Shown here piece by piece: positions 9,051 through 21,642 of a stretch of 64,000 nt of DNA (positions are counted from its first letter, which is position 1; every line of letters begins with the position of its first letter). A model generated the notes under the pieces. It saw only the letters and a list, made by a program, of their open reading frames with translations. It ran no database searches and had not been told where the DNA came from. The stretch comes from Ixodes scapularis (lineage: Eukaryota > Arthropoda > Arachnida > Ixodida > Ixodidae): NCBI RefSeq assembly GCF_016920785.2, contig NW_024609846.1, positions 79,183,816 to 79,247,815 on the forward strand, written 5' to 3'. The position numbers and the translations under genes are program-made.

Positions 9051-9984
9051 TATAAAGTGTACTGTACGTGTTCTATCATCGCTGAACCAATCCTAAACAG
9101 AAGAGGCCCAGTGACCTACACTTTTGACGCTGCTTGATTCGTCCCGATAGCTCGTATACCGTCGGGTTCCTCTGGACTTAAAGATGCCCCAAGGAGGTTT
9201 CTGAGAACGCCTAAATATGGCGATAACTCATTCTGCGGGGTCTATCCTAGAAATCTATAAATCATAACGATGCGCGGCCGATTTTCCCATTAAAAAAATT
9301 CGACAGAGACACTTAAGACTGCTACGTGTAGGAATGCTTTCGCATTCCTACACGGAGCGCATTCCTACAAGCAGCGCACCACGTCTTCCTTTTTCACACG
9401 GCACTCCGGTGATGACATCACGCTCCCCCACTGCGCAGGCGCGGCACCTCCGCCGGCTCCGCGGCTTCCGTGACGATGCATCTGCGTTGCTGTGCTTTAC
9501 TTTGTGCTTTTTTTTTAATTTCTGAGGCGCGTCCGCTTTGACCTTGAGCCGGCCGGCTTCCGTGACAAAGCATCTGATATGACGCGTCGCAGCCAATGGG
9601 AATTCCGCTTGTGGGTGCCGTTTTCCTGCTACTAACGGTTACAAACAACGCAGGCTTCGCTCGATGCGACAGTTAATGCGTTCGCATTAAAAGCAATCAA
9701 AGATGGAAACTATCTCCGGCGATGGGAGGAGCATTGTGCCGGCAGCCAGGACGGCATGTGACCAATGAAAGCGCGACATTTCGTTGAGATGCCAAACGAT
9801 GTTATTACAAAAATTCGTATCCTTTTTGTAGGTGGAAGGAAGTAAGAGTAGTCGCGCAATAGCTTCGTTCGATTTACTTGCACCGCCTGCACCGGAACAA
9901 AAAAGTGTAGGGACGTTGACACTGTGTGTCCGGCGTCCCTACAAAATCTAAATTGTACTCGTTCAGTGATATATTATTCATAAA
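9051..9984. other. Unassigned, with two short hairpins
   Basis: A perfect 12-bp stem GTGTAGGAATGC/GCATTCCTACAC lies at 9326-9353. Another hairpin with a 10-bp stem TGTAGGGACG/CGTCCCTACA lies at 9906-9943. CGCATTCCTACA recurs at 9358, so the first may be part of a decayed element. No gene is seen. Confidence 0.5.
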
Positions 9985-10159
9985 ACGCTGGAAAGTAACG
10001 ACAAAAGTAACGTTGTTACTTTCATCGTTACCTAAAAAAAGTAATAGAAGTACAGTTACAAGATACATTTTAAAAAGTAACTCGTTACAGTTACAAGTTA
10101 CCAAAAAGTAACAAAATTACAGTAACGCGTTACTATTAACGCGTTACTACCCAAGACTG
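9985..10159. mobile_element. Terminal part of a hAT-type element (GTAACGCGTTAC family)
   Basis: Repeated AAGTAAC, GTTAC and TAACGCGTTACT motifs end in ACTACCCAAGACTG, whose inverse CAGTCTTGGGTAGTAACGCG matches the end structure widely seen in hAT non-autonomous elements (CAGTGTTGGG followed by GTAACGCGTTAC). I do not see the other end, so it is probably truncated on its left side. Confidence 0.55.
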
Positions 10160-12010
10160 GCTAGAGCGTGCTTTTCAGGTAACGAGGTATTTATCGTTCT
10201 AGTGTCTGGGGCATGTAATGCTCAGACACTTAACTAGGGCATGCAATGCAAATGAAGCGCCTTGTAAGGGCAAACCTCAACACAAAAATATGTTTTTTAT
10301 TTTTCTTCGCTAAACACTTTAGCCGCTTTTTGCTGATGAGGTCTGCAACATTGATTAGTATCAAACTGCAATTCACAGGGAAAACACGTTTTTGAGTTGT
10401 TGTTGTTTTTGTGTTGTTGTTTTTTTACATGTGAAATTACATATTTTTTCTGCTTTGATATAGTGAATGTTTGTTCAAGCTCTTCAGTTGTCTTGCGTGA
10501 ATAAATGAGGTGAAGCTGGACAGCATTTGACACCTTTACTTAAGTAGACAGTTCTGATGCTTAGAAAAAGTGTCGCACCAGTAATATTAAACACTTTTGT
10601 ATGGGTCACAATATAAGATTTTAAATGTGCCATTATGAGTCTCAAAGCAAGAAGTTCCTTTTATGAAAAATGCGTAGAAATCGACAAGTTTTTCACACAG
10701 TGTCTTAGCTAAAAACTCAATGAGAGGATGTCTTGCACATCTTATCTATGTGACGTCGTGCCCAAATTGGCTTTCTTGACAAGCGTGTCATGCATCGAGA
10801 TGGGTGGTACATGTAATTTCGGGTTGCTACCTTTTGTTTCTAGACCGTGGTTTAGACATACTCATTGAGCTCACTGGCATGTGTGTTCCCGAGCTCTTCT
10901 GCGACACGCCGGTCGTCCCAGCATCTGACACAAGATGCCGTTTCGGTGGTTGCCTGATGAGAGTATGCTACCGACATTTAAGGGTACTATTATAGTGAGG
11001 GTGTACAACATCGTAAGAGGTCTGTTTGATCTGCCTGAAGTGGCTGAACTAGTTCAGCAGCCCAGGAACTGGCGCATTCACCGCTGCGCTGGCACATTCG
11101 ATTCATCCCAGTTCTAAAAAAATTCAGATCCAGTTCCTCAAAAGCTTGCACCAGCTCTGGAGTCAGTTCAGCATCTGTGCAGAAGCAGACATGACAAGAG
11201 CAGATGACACTCCTCGCCCATCTCTGCTTGTGGTGCCATTTCTCGGAGCTCTTGCTCAAATGTCTGCAATGTTTAACAATAACGCCCAGTCAGAGGTTAC
11301 ACTTCCTTTCACTTATGAAAATAATGCACCCATGATGGACACGGAATCAAGATCCTAACCTGGGGTAGGAATGTGCTCAATTATGATATTCTGAAAGCGT
11401 TTTACACACCTGGCTTGCACAAGTTTGGCTCCCTGTGGTAAGCGTTGAAAGATTGACTCGTGTAAATTGTTTCTTTTTGATACGCGGTGCTATGTTCATA
11501 TTCTTCTTAAAAGACAAAGGAAAACTACCACACTCTTGATAGCCCCCGACTTGAGTAGCTCTTGGATGCAGACTGACGATCCCTATATATTGCAGAGGTT
11601 TGGGATTTAATACAAGGCATGCCCCATAGCAGAGCATGATACTGCATGCTTTGTCCGCTGGTATTTGTGGACGCCCACTAACGGGCCTGGGAAAAACGCA
11701 GAGAATCGGCATTGGCATGCTAGTTACACGCCGATCTTTCTTGAGAATCAAAATAAGTGCTTCAACTTGACACCAAAGTGACGGTCGATAACTGTTTTGG
11801 CCAAAACGCTCTCGTCAGGCCTTCGTCCTCGAAGTGACCGACTGACCGCGCGCGGCCGCCAGTAACTCCAGACGTGAAATCATCCTGATGCTGCGCATCT
11901 ATCATCTAAATGCGAAACTCTAGATACTTGGCCTGAATCTACTATTGCTAAATGAATGTGAAGGGATGTGGACAAAAACATTTCATACATAAAACTTTTT
12001 GGTAGACTGG
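10160..12010. other. Unassigned intergenic sequence
   Basis: Only short stop-bounded frames with no recognisable motif. A GC-rich segment with GACCGACTGACCGCGCGCGG lies near 11838. I see no element ends, RNA genes or splice-consistent exons. Confidence 0.5.
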
Positions 12011-12098
12011 GGTACGTTTACACCTGAGAAGAAATCCGCTGCCGCGGGAGCGGATCCGCTCCCGCGGCAGCGGATTTCTTCTCAGGTGTAAACGTACC
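12011..12098. repeat. Perfect 88-bp palindrome
   Basis: The two 44-bp halves are exact reverse complements, centred on GGATCC, starting GGTACGTTTACACCTGAGAA and ending with its inverse. There are no mismatches and no loop. Confidence 0.95.
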
Positions 12099-12660
12099 AT
12101 AAGGAAACATCCAGAGAAAAGACTTCGTTTTTATACATTAAAACTAAGGAAACGCGAATAGTCTCATCAAACTGCGAATAATTACATGTAGCATACAACG
12201 TGGTGTGGTGAAACAAGAGCTAACAGATGCAGACGACACCCTGTGCTTCCGCTCCGAAAGCCGATCACAGCGCCAATCCTTTGCGGATCCGCTAGCGAAT
12301 CCGCCCAGCTTTTGCCGCTGGGGCGAAACGCTGGGCGGAAAAGGCGGCGGCGAGCCGTTTTGGTCCAAGACCTATTTCTGCCGCCGAAAGGGGCGTTTCG
12401 CTGACCGGAAGTGACATTCTTGCGCGGCGCGACACTGCCTACGTCACGAGTTCGCGTTCTTCCGGGAGCAGCAACGCCCGGGAGAGAGAGAGCCGAGGCG
12501 GGAACTCTTGCGCCTTCTCGTCATATTTGACGAGACGTTACGGGAACCGCTGCCGCGACTGCTCGAAGGAAATAGATGTAAACTCAACCAGCTTGTCGCC
12601 ACCGCCGCCGGGAGCGGATCCGCTCCCGCGGCAGCGGATTTCTCTTCAGGTGTAAACGTA
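12011..12660. mobile_element. Non-autonomous element with GGTACGTTTACACC ends
   Basis: The right end (about 12609-12660) repeats the right half of the 88-bp palindrome and its GGATCC centre with small changes, including the downstream CATAAGG. The left end is the palindrome itself. The interior is GC-rich with inverted motifs such as CGCCCAGC/GCTGGGCG near 12301-12340 and has no transposase. The class is not assigned. Confidence 0.6.
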
Positions 12661-13184
12661 CCATAAGGCGGCGGCTACACATGGTTCTGCGCCCTCATGG
12701 CAAAACAATGTTCATTTTGGGCAGACCCGTTTTGTCAAGCATGATATGCAGTCTTTACCGTTCTATAACTATGTGGTTCAAGGGGGGCGACATATTTTTC
12801 TCGCGGCATAATGATAAATTAAGAGTTTGAGCAAAAGGGCAGTGCTTAAAATGGCACAAAAAGAGGAGTACAAGCATAAATTACCATTCGCATTCACAAG
12901 GAATTATACCCTCCTCACGTAGCACCATTCGGGAACAAATGTACTTCTATAAGTATCTGCATTCCAGAATACGTTTTCGCCGTTTTTGCAGAAGTATCTC
13001 AGGGATATCCCTTTACATAAAAGACAAATGTATCTCAGTATCTGTATTTTGGGCCTTAAAACGGAAGTATCACAGTATTTGTATTCCCAAATGCTTTTTG
13101 TAGTATCCCTACCCAGCCCTGTCACATGCAGACCTACATAATAGCTGCAGTTAATTTTTGCAATTTTGCTGCAAGGTTTTATTG
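12661..13184. other. Unassigned sequence
   Basis: Short frames with GTATC-rich stretches near 12950-13090. No recognisable feature. Confidence 0.4.
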
Positions 13185-13565
13185 TCAGATCAGCATGTAC
13201 CATATATCCCAGATGTTTAATTTCTTAATACCCTGCGCATTAGGTAAGTCTTCCCCTAGTACAAAAGTGTGTTGCAGGGAAGCAAACCTGACAAAACTGC
13301 CGTTTACAGTACGAGTGTCTTCTCCACAGTGCACAAAAGCTAGTGTGGCCACCTCAACAAACTTAGAATAATGAGGACTATTAGGGAACTTAATTGTACT
13401 GTCCCTTTTCGATACGAAGGTAAAATCAAATAGTGTGTTAGTCCCATCAATAGTCTGTATTTTGAGAACAGGCACCATCCTACCATAATGATCCAGCAAG
13501 GTACCAAGCTCTGAGTAATTCTCGAATAGCGAGCAAAGGTCGAGCTTTTCGTGCAGTGTTGGCAC
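13185..13565 (-). pseudogene. Unassigned minus-strand ORF, probably a gene or element remnant
   Basis: A 126-codon open frame on the minus strand has protein-like composition, including FPNSPHYSKFVEVATLAFVH and GEDLPNAQGIKKLNIWD. It has no ATG start; the first codon of the open stretch is GTG, with stops close upstream, which suggests an exon or a decayed copy. It lies in AT-rich sequence 1.5 kb downstream, in the same direction, of the PHD-like ORF at 15028-15318, and the two could be exons of one unit. I do not recognise the family. Confidence 0.35.
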
Positions 13566-15027
13566 TAATTCATCATATTTTGGTTAATTTTATCAGCATA
13601 TAGCAGGTTGGGGCCTTTGGTGCAGCAGTCGCATCATTAAGCCTTCCAAGAAATATGAAGTTTAATATGCTGTTTCAATTGTCAGTCCCTTTGACACCCT
13701 TGCCTTGCTTCAATGTAGCCTGTTCAGCAGCATTATCTTGAACGGATGTTGCTGCCGGTGTTTCTGCAACAAGAATAACATGAATGAAATGGATACAAAA
13801 AGTTTATTTCAACAAAATAAGACCTACCACAAGCACAAAATAAGAAATGAACTAAATGCAAACTAAAAAGAAAAAGGAACATTAACAAATAAAAAGAAGC
13901 TTGTTGATCCATGGGCATGAGAGCCTATCTTGTAGAGGGAACTTGTTTTCACAACTTCCTAACGGAAGACATTTCTCTATCCCCCACCTGAGAGCATGCG
14001 CTCTCTAGCAGTCAGGCTCCTCCAAAAGTCCTAAAAAAAATACATTAAAAGCATCATACACCAAAGCATAAAAATCAAAATTACTAAGCTGTTTTTGTCT
14101 TGTCCCCGTAGGAATAAGCAGCTGAACATAGCACTTTTCTTATGCTAAATATAAGTTAAAAAAGGGGGTGTTTGAAATGGAGAGGGCAGACTGTTGCAGA
14201 TGATAAGGTGTGACCTGATAACCAGTTGCAAATTATTTCATTAAACTTGCGAACCAACATTTACTGTGGTGTCGTGAGGAATTAGCTGACGCTGACAAGG
14301 TTTGACCAGAGGAAAATTGGTGACTCCCTCGCCGGGGGGAGGAGGCAGTGGATGATGCTTTTAGTTTTCGTTAATGTTTTAGCCTAGGCTAGGTGGTGGA
14401 AGCTGCCACCCATTATAAAGTGTACAGCTGTTATTATCCATCTATTAGTCTCGAGAGCAAGTGTTTTTTACTACAATTGTTATTGCAATTGTTGGCCACG
14501 ATGAGTGTTTGAACACAATTGTAATAGCAACTAATTACAGGGTCACATGCCTTTTCAAATATATCAGTCAGTTTTTGTCATATTAAACTCTAATAATGAA
14601 AAGTAAGAAATATGCAGGTAAAAACATAAAAGTAACGAATAACAAGAATAAACATAACAAGGGTAAATCATACCTGCCAAGTTACCCGTATTACCCGGAG
14701 ACTTCCGAATTTTGACCATTTGTACGATTGCCAGAAAAATTTCCCAAGAAACCCAAATTCCCCCCCTCCCTTTCCCTCCTCGCACGTAAATAAGTAGTTT
14801 TTGCCGTCGTAACAAACGGCTGCTATGAAAGCGAGATGCAGCAGTCCTTCGCTAGCATGAACAGTATAATATAAATATAATAAAGTTGTCTTCATTTACA
14901 TTTGTTATCAATATCTCTTTTTAAAAAAAAAACCTTTACCCCCCCCCCCCCCCCCCCGCCTAGAAATGTTGGTTTTTGCGAACTTGACGGGTATGGTAAA
15001 TAAAGTTCAAGGTCTTGAAACAGTCAT
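13566..15027. other. Unassigned sequence with a C homopolymer
   Basis: AT-rich DNA with no recognised coding. A run of C at 14940-14957 is preceded by an A run. Nothing else is supportable. Confidence 0.4.
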
Positions 15028-15318
15028 TTAGGATAACCTCTGCCTATTCTTCTGCATTCCAGTGACAATACACCCTCGACTGCATGAAAACTGTATGCCA
15101 CAATTAGGTTTTCTGCCTAGACACTCCTCGTGAAATAGGGATGGACAACCTGCACATTGAATAATGCCAACAGCACCGGCACAAAGCAGAGGCTGCCTGC
15201 ACAAGCAATAAACAGCATAAGCGAATTCTTTTGGTCGCACTTGAGAAACAATAAAATTTATTATGGGAAAGTCTTTCGTCATTTCCTTAAGAATGCAGTT
15301 AAGTAAATAGGTCCTCAT
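15028..15318 (-). CDS. Possible PHD-like zinc-finger segment
   Basis: A 96-codon minus-strand frame. Residues about 36-85 carry YCLCRQP, then IIQCAGC, LFHEECLG and FSCSRGC, the spacing expected of a PHD-type C4HC3 finger (Cys pair, Cys pair, His-x2-Cys, Cys pair). PHD fingers bind histone tails or occur in some transposon proteins. There is no other domain, and the frame ends 14 codons after the last Cys pair. Another minus-strand frame (15377-15712) lies just upstream and may be part of the same unit. It could be a host exon or a transposon relic; the sequence does not decide. Confidence 0.4.
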   Translation of the reverse strand: MRTYLLNCILKEMTKDFPIINFIVSQVRPKEFAYAVYCLCRQPLLCAGAVGIIQCAGCPSLFHEECLGRKPNCGIQFSCSRGCIVTGMQKNRQRLS

Positions 15319-15376
15319 TGACTGTTGTCAGAAGCTTACAGAGGTAAAGTCTTTGCTGGATACTATGTATTGCATG

Positions 15377-15712
15377 TTAGCTATAGTGAATAAAGCGAAT
15401 AAAAAATAGTGAATAACTAGCTATAGTGCCGTTTTGACTTTGTGCAGGTTTTGTAAAAACATTTATATTGGGCAATTGTAACTTCAGAATGCTGCACAAT
15501 TGCTTGACAAAATCAGGAGGAACATTGTCAATATAATCATACGCAATGACAGAGTTTGGAGTGACCCAATGTTTGATACTCAGAGCCGATGCAGTGACGT
15601 GATCGCTCAGTCGTTTTGGAGCAGCTCTTGGAGCAGCCAAAAGAACTTTGTGAGCACAAGCACACATTCCATTTTCATTCATAGCGCTCCAAATATTACA
15701 CTTAATATTCAT
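15377..15712 (-). CDS. Unassigned minus-strand ORF upstream of the PHD-like segment
   Basis: A 111-codon frame including HKVLLAAPRAAPKRLSDHV and PNSVIAYDYIDNVPPDFVKQ. The composition is plausible for protein. It reads in the same direction as the PHD-like frame 58 bp downstream. No family was recognised; it may be coincidental. Confidence 0.3.
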   Translation of the reverse strand: MNIKCNIWSAMNENGMCACAHKVLLAAPRAAPKRLSDHVTASALSIKHWVTPNSVIAYDYIDNVPPDFVKQLCSILKLQLPNINVFTKPAQSQNGTIASYSLFFIRFIHYS

Positions 15713-16080
15713 GTGTTGACCTGTCCAACTAGGCAGAGTCTACTTTGCCTTCTCACTTATGTGCAACCTTTCGTTATCATCGATTGCAGCAGGATTAATT
15801 TCCTCAAGCACAAAATTAGCTGTTTACTTGCATGTAGGTGCACCAGACACGGTGACAAGAAGATGACAGAAGAAGGACAGCACGAATTGTAGTGAATTGT
15901 AAATTTAGGTACAGAATCCCAGTGAAATAATGCTAGAATACAATAATTTTGAATGCCTAAATTTGTTTCCTTCAAGTTCTAGAGGTTGTCATAAAACTGC
16001 AGTTCTTAATACAGAAAAAAAAAAGCATTTGTCATTTGATTATAAAACATCAATTATATTTTATACCTAGAACTTCATAA

Positions 16081-16117
16081 CCCCCCCCCCCCCCCCCCAA
16101 AAAAAAAAAAAAAAAAA
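16081..16117. repeat. C18 then A19 homopolymer
   Basis: Eighteen C followed directly by nineteen A. A simple low-complexity tract. Confidence 0.95.
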
Positions 16118-16633
16118 TGACCGCATCTCCACGTGGGGAATAATGTTGATTGGGGCGAAGCTCTCGGTGGTACTGATGATACTGATTTTGTTCATAAGTA
16201 GTGCTGATGGTGCTGATTTTTTTTTTTATTGCTCGTAGGTATTGCTGAGCTTCGGGTTGCGTCGGTATGGAATGTGTGGTATGGAACGCGATTATATACG
16301 CATTTGACTGCAGCGCCCTCTCCTGTATAGACGTTGAGCGGCTACATGCAACGTGACATACATGACATTCCCAGCTCTTGAGTTACAACCAAATCTCAGA
16401 GATGTGCTTGTAATCGGTAATTTACCGATTATCTGAATGAGAGCCAACGAAATGCCATTTGAAAGAGTCTCTGTGACATCAACGCTGCTTACCCGGTGGT
16501 TGGCCAGCTCAACCACGCAGTCTTCCTCGGGAAACACGGCGGAGAAACTAAAATGCCAATCATCGAAATCTCAATTTCACCGCACCTGCCGGAAAATTTT
16601 ATTTATAGTTAAATGTAAAATGCAAAAAAAAAG

Positions 16634-16764
<131 letters not shown>

Positions 16765-17474
16765 GCGCGTGGGAGTTGCACATTCATTTCCCCCGAACGA
16801 CGTACCGAAAAGTCGGTGATAATGTCACCGGAAATGAGCCCCGCGAAAGTTCTGAACACAGAAAACGAGGCCGCTCGTGAAAATGGTCATTTCCTCTCAA
16901 TATCACCTGTCTTACCCCAGGGAGCGAATATCTCCTAGAAACACGATCATGAATATTTCTCGATGACGTTCGAATCACCATCCGATTCAAGCAACTGTCG
17001 GCTGCCGCTCCATCATTTAACCCCGTCACTCATGCCACGAAGGCTGTCCCCCGCAAACGGCGCCGAAAGGGTTTCTGGGAACATCCAGACAACGGAGGGC
17101 AGAAGAGCAACTTCTCTAACCTCTCCTACTCTCTTCGGTGTCACGTGGTAGATGCTTTGAAGGCAAGAAGGAGCAGAAATACAGGACATTGCCATGATTC
17201 GTCGCGTGCTTTGCGCACGGCCTTTTAGGATTTTTGCAACGCTATAAAAGTGTACACTTCGTTTTACACTAAAGCAACGGAACGGTGGGCGCTATACTAG
17301 CCGTCCCAGCCAATCCAAAGTCGATAGTGTGCCACATGACCGACACGCTCTCAATTATTTTAAAATGGAGCATGGTCACAGGTTTGCCAGTGTCGGCCAT
17401 GGCAAAGAATGTCTTGAACTACCACTACTACTACTACTACTACAAAAAAAAAAAAAATATATATATATATATAT
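16765..17474. other. Unassigned sequence before the long-TIR element
   Basis: No gene recognised. A TATAAAAG motif lies near 17242. An (ACT)n, poly-A, (TA)n tract at 17418-17474 is the apparent insertion site of the next element. Confidence 0.4.
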
Positions 17475-18160
17475 GGGTGGTTTCATCTCAAATCGTGCAG
17501 GCAAAAAGGGTCGAATTTTTAATTTCGATGAAAAAAATATATGTTATGGCGCCGTTTCTAAAACCGCAGTCGACATAAACCGCAAGTTCGTCGGATTTTG
17601 TGTTCTCGACTTATGAATTTTTAAAGAGGCCGTGGCGAAAAGCAGTGTTTTTCACACCCGTCGTGGGTCGGATGTTTCGCTTGATCTCCCGCCATGGATT
17701 TTCAGTCCACATTATATTATCTTTTTTTAAGCACTCTGTGGACACATTTAGAAGGCTCCAATACCATGAAATAATTTTAGGCCTTTTGCTTTTTTTTCTG
17801 TAAAAATGTCAAAAACGCCTCCTCGGTCAATTGTTGACGAAATTTGACAATTAATTACTGGCGATCTACTTGGGTTACACCGATATTTTTTATGTCCATG
17901 GAGAGCCCAAAACACACTCTTTATATTTATTATGAAATGCCTTGGCTGTATAAAATATCCTTTGCGGTACGTTTGCGTTAGTATTATGCAAAAACCCAAA
18001 AGTACCATTTTTGAAACTGATTTTCTCAAAAAACCCATTTTTTATTTTTTTTATTTTTTGTTCAAATGTAGATATGATAGTTGTCTACACGAAAATCAAG
18101 CCTAGAAAGTGTATATTTTGTTTGCATGTTTTATATTTAGCCCTCAATATCGGAAAAAGA
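17475..18160 (+). repeat. Left long inverted repeat
   Basis: Pairs with about 20385-21071 in reverse complement. The arms lose similarity gradually past AATATCG near 18150. Confidence 0.85.
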
Positions 18161-20384
18161 CGTCTTTGTTTTGCAAGACCTAAGTCAGACATAGCGACCT
18201 ATGCGTCTCTATGAATTGTGAAAAAGTTTTCTTGAATTTTCTTCTGCATTTTGTAATCAATTATAAACGGATTTCGTGGTATTGAATATTTATGTATGTT
18301 TCGATAAGAGCGGGAACCATGAGATACATTTCTAACCAAATCAGCAGGCCCAGCAGACTTTCAATAACCAAAAGGCACAGACGTATTGTTTCGATTTATA
18401 AACCTTTCATAGTAAACTAGCACGACTAGCTATTAGCTTTCATATTACTAAGACAAAGAAAGTCACCACATCGTCGATATATTATATACAATTCTTTACG
18501 AAACCAAACACTGGGGCTTGTTCACCCCACATCGCACAGGTCACCAGGGAATGTCCTTTCACTTCCGTAATACACAAAAGTGGTGACACAGAAACGGTCC
18601 GAAACACACACAGAGTGTGTCATGGAGAGGGGTAGGAAATAAAAATAAATAAATAGGAATTAAATTGCCCAACTCCGATTTTAACAAAAATTGCGTTAAA
18701 AAAAAGTATTTAGGTACGAGCGGTGGCAAGGCGATAGGTCCACGCCTGGTGGAGAGTCAGACAAAGAAGTCGACGGCACGTAAAGGGAAAACAAAACAAA
18801 AAAATAAATAATTTAATAAAGACGGGAAAACTCAGCCGCACATGGCAAGAACAAAAACGAACTCCCCCGGGCATTCCCTAAACGGGACGCAACCAAATGC
18901 GTGCGAACACGCTCTCTACATCACCGCCAGGCCGCTACGCCATGACGAAATAAACCCAACAACTAAACAGTGCTAACAAACAGTTAGTAAGAAAACATTG
19001 AAAAAAAAAATGTTCAGAAAAAACCGCACCCGAGAAACAAAGTTCAGCGGGGCGAAGAAACACACACGAGTCGGTCCCACGACATTGAAGTCTGGCAGGA
19101 TGACGGCGTCCAGATGATGCTCTAATCTGTTCCTCCCTCTATTACGCACATCCACAACGGCTGTGCGGAACAGTGGCTGTACGAAAGAAAGTGAAGAATA
19201 GATTCGAGCAGGCGATGCGCGAGAAGGTAACTGAGAGTATGCTTCAAGATTCATATCGGGAGAGGAGCTTTCGAGGTAGTTTCTGCAGTTACTCAAACTT
19301 TCTCTTTCCCCTTCCCTTTTTTAAAAGAACACGTCAGCCGGTCCTAACGTTTCATCTCGGGTGAAGCCCACTCTTCACAAACGGCTATAGTTGACAAGGA
19401 GGCTGACTTCGACCCAACTAGTCTCCGGGCAGAATACAAACACAAGTATATTTACCAACACGCTCGTTTTAATGTCAGTCTCCGGGCTTTGCTGTTTCCA
19501 AAAGAGATAACCCTTTATAAGGACAGAACGAGCGGGTTGGTGGGGATAATTAAACTTAAACACTCCCTTCTCGTTTTCTTCCTCAAGTTTAATACATAAC
19601 CCTTCGGTGCTATCGGATCTCCCCGGTGAGAGAGAGAGAGCACGGCCGTTTCAAGGTAAGGATAGGGCGCTCGAAGCTAGGGCAAACAGGCGGTATCGTT
19701 TCACGCATGCACGGATGGCTGGTTTCAAATTTCCCCACATCCCCTAACGAAACCGGCCCATCTTCGTGTGTGCGTCTGCGGGATTTCTGCCCCGCGCCGC
19801 CGGTTTTAGCGCGCACGCGGCGTTGTTTTGGCTGGCAGAACAGTTGTTGACCGTCGATATTGTAAGGCCGTGGGGTCCTCATCCTTTCAGGCAACGATTC
19901 CTTTGCTTTCCCTTGTGCAATGCTCTGACAGACTCCTCCTGGGTGGCTGTCACTGTTCGCCGCGTCAACGACACAATCGTACCATTTCACTTCTCGTGAC
20001 ACAGGGTGCGCTGCTCGCTTTACTGTCACGGGCCGTCCCATCTAAGACAACGAGCGCGAAAGGTCGTGGTCATCTGCTGGCTCCGAAAGGGCGGGACGTT
20101 CATGCAGGCCAATGAGGGCCCCGAATCAATAAGACGTCTGCCGACTTTTGCACGTTAAAAATTTATGACACCTGCTGGTCTGTTAAGAAGTGTTGCTTTC
20201 TCTTTTTGGAACTCCTCCGATGTAGCTTGCCGCCTATAATAAAAATTAAATAATCAATAAATATATCAGGGTGGAAATACTGTATTTCATTTTTATGTGG
20301 GAACGTTGAAAAAAAGAAAAAAACTATTTCCAAGCTTGTGAAGACGCGCAATTCGCAAGTCCATTTCAAGCCGTAAAAACACGT
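18161..20384. other. Interior of the long-TIR element
   Basis: The GC-richer segment 18700-20000, read on the minus strand, has a TATA-like CTTATAAAGGG near 19520 and several poly-T tracts. The minus frame at 19610-20041 (143 codons, rich in Arg and Pro) matches nothing I know. It may be a second element inserted here, but I cannot define its ends. Confidence 0.35.
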
Positions 20385-21071
20385 TTTTGTACGATATTGA
20401 TGCTTAAATGTAGAACATACAAACAAAATATACACTTTCTAGGCTTGATTTTTGTGTAGACAACTATCATATCTGCATTTGAACAAAAAATAAAAAAAAA
20501 AATAAAAAATGGGTTTTTTGAGAAAATCAATTTCAAATATGGTACTTTTTGGTTTTTTTATAATATTAACGTAAACGCACCGCAAAGGATATTTTATACA
20601 ACCAAGGCATTTTATAATAAATATAAAGAGCGTGTTTTGGGCTCTCCATGAACATAAAACATATCGGTGTAACCCAAGTAGATCGCCAGTAATTAATTGT
20701 CAAAGTTCGTCAACAATTGACCGAGGAGGCGTTTTTGACATTTTTACAGAAAAAAAGCAAAAGGCCTAAAATTATTTCATGGTATTGGAGCCTTTTAAAT
20801 ATGTCCACAGAGTGCTTCAAGAAAGATAATATAATGTGGACTGAAAATCCATGGCGGGAGATCAAGCGAAACATCCGACCCACGACGGGTGTGAAAAACA
20901 CTGCTTTTCGCCGCGGCCTCTTTAAAAATTCATAAGTCGACAACAAAAAATCCGACGAACTTGCGGTTTGTGTCGACTGCGGTTTTCGAAACGGCGCCAT
21001 AACATATATTTTTTTCATCGAAATTAAAAATTCTACCATTTTTGCCTGCACGATTTGAGATGAAACCACCC
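20385..21071 (-). repeat. Right long inverted repeat
   Basis: Pairs with 17475-18160. Small indels and substitutions separate the arms, so they are not a recent artefactual duplicate. Confidence 0.85.
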
Positions 21072-21095
21072 ATATATATATATATATATATATAT
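21072..21095. repeat. (TA)n tract
   Basis: A TA dinucleotide run directly outside the right TIR. Confidence 0.9.
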
Positions 21096-21609
21096 TCGCA
21101 TTACCAAAAGGGGTGGAAACATTGTTTGTAGACGTATAAAACTCGGTGCAACAGCGCTTAAACGAGTAATTTCATTCGTTTTTGAAATAAAACAACTGCT
21201 AGTGATCGTTAGTATCAGGGATCGGCCGCAAAGTCTTATCACTTCATCATTCTCCCCATTTCATCATCAACATCTCATCTAACCCTTTTCTTCGTATTTT
21301 CATCTCCACATTGCAGTGTAGAACCTCTAGAACCATATGATCGGGCTAAGTTTTTCGTATTTAAATCAGTAATCAATAATCAACTATTTATCTTTGCTTT
21401 AGAAAGTTAGTATGTTAAAACCAATGCCGCTATTCTACTTAAACATCCCTCAAATGCAAAACAAAATATACGCATATACGTCTGCACTTCACTGCACGTA
21501 AAGTGCAGACAAGTTAACCTCAGAGGCAGTTGCACTTATTAAGTTTATTTTATCTCCTTTCATAATTTGTTCGAATATGAGACTTCGTTCATGCCCAATG
21601 TGCTGACAA

Positions 21610-21611
21610 CC

Positions 21612-21642
<31 letters not shown>

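Larger units (their letters stand above)
17475..21071. mobile_element. 3.6-kb element with terminal inverted repeats of about 680 bp
   Basis: 17475 to about 18160 and about 20385 to 21071 are reverse complements with scattered differences. The outermost bases are GGGTGGTTTCATCTCAAATC at the left and its inverse at the right, both abutting (TA)n tracts. This fits insertion into a TA microsatellite, so a TA or TATA duplication cannot be measured. The 2.2-kb interior has no recognised transposase. Long-TIR non-autonomous elements occur in several DNA transposon classes; none is proven here. Confidence 0.75.

Noticed and set aside
9326..9353. Intrinsic terminator or microRNA hairpin
   Set aside because: The stem is 12 bp only, with no T tract and no precursor-length foldback.
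16968..16983. Possible tRNA B-box (GTTCGAATC)
   Set aside because: No A-box at the right distance and no cloverleaf can be drawn around it.
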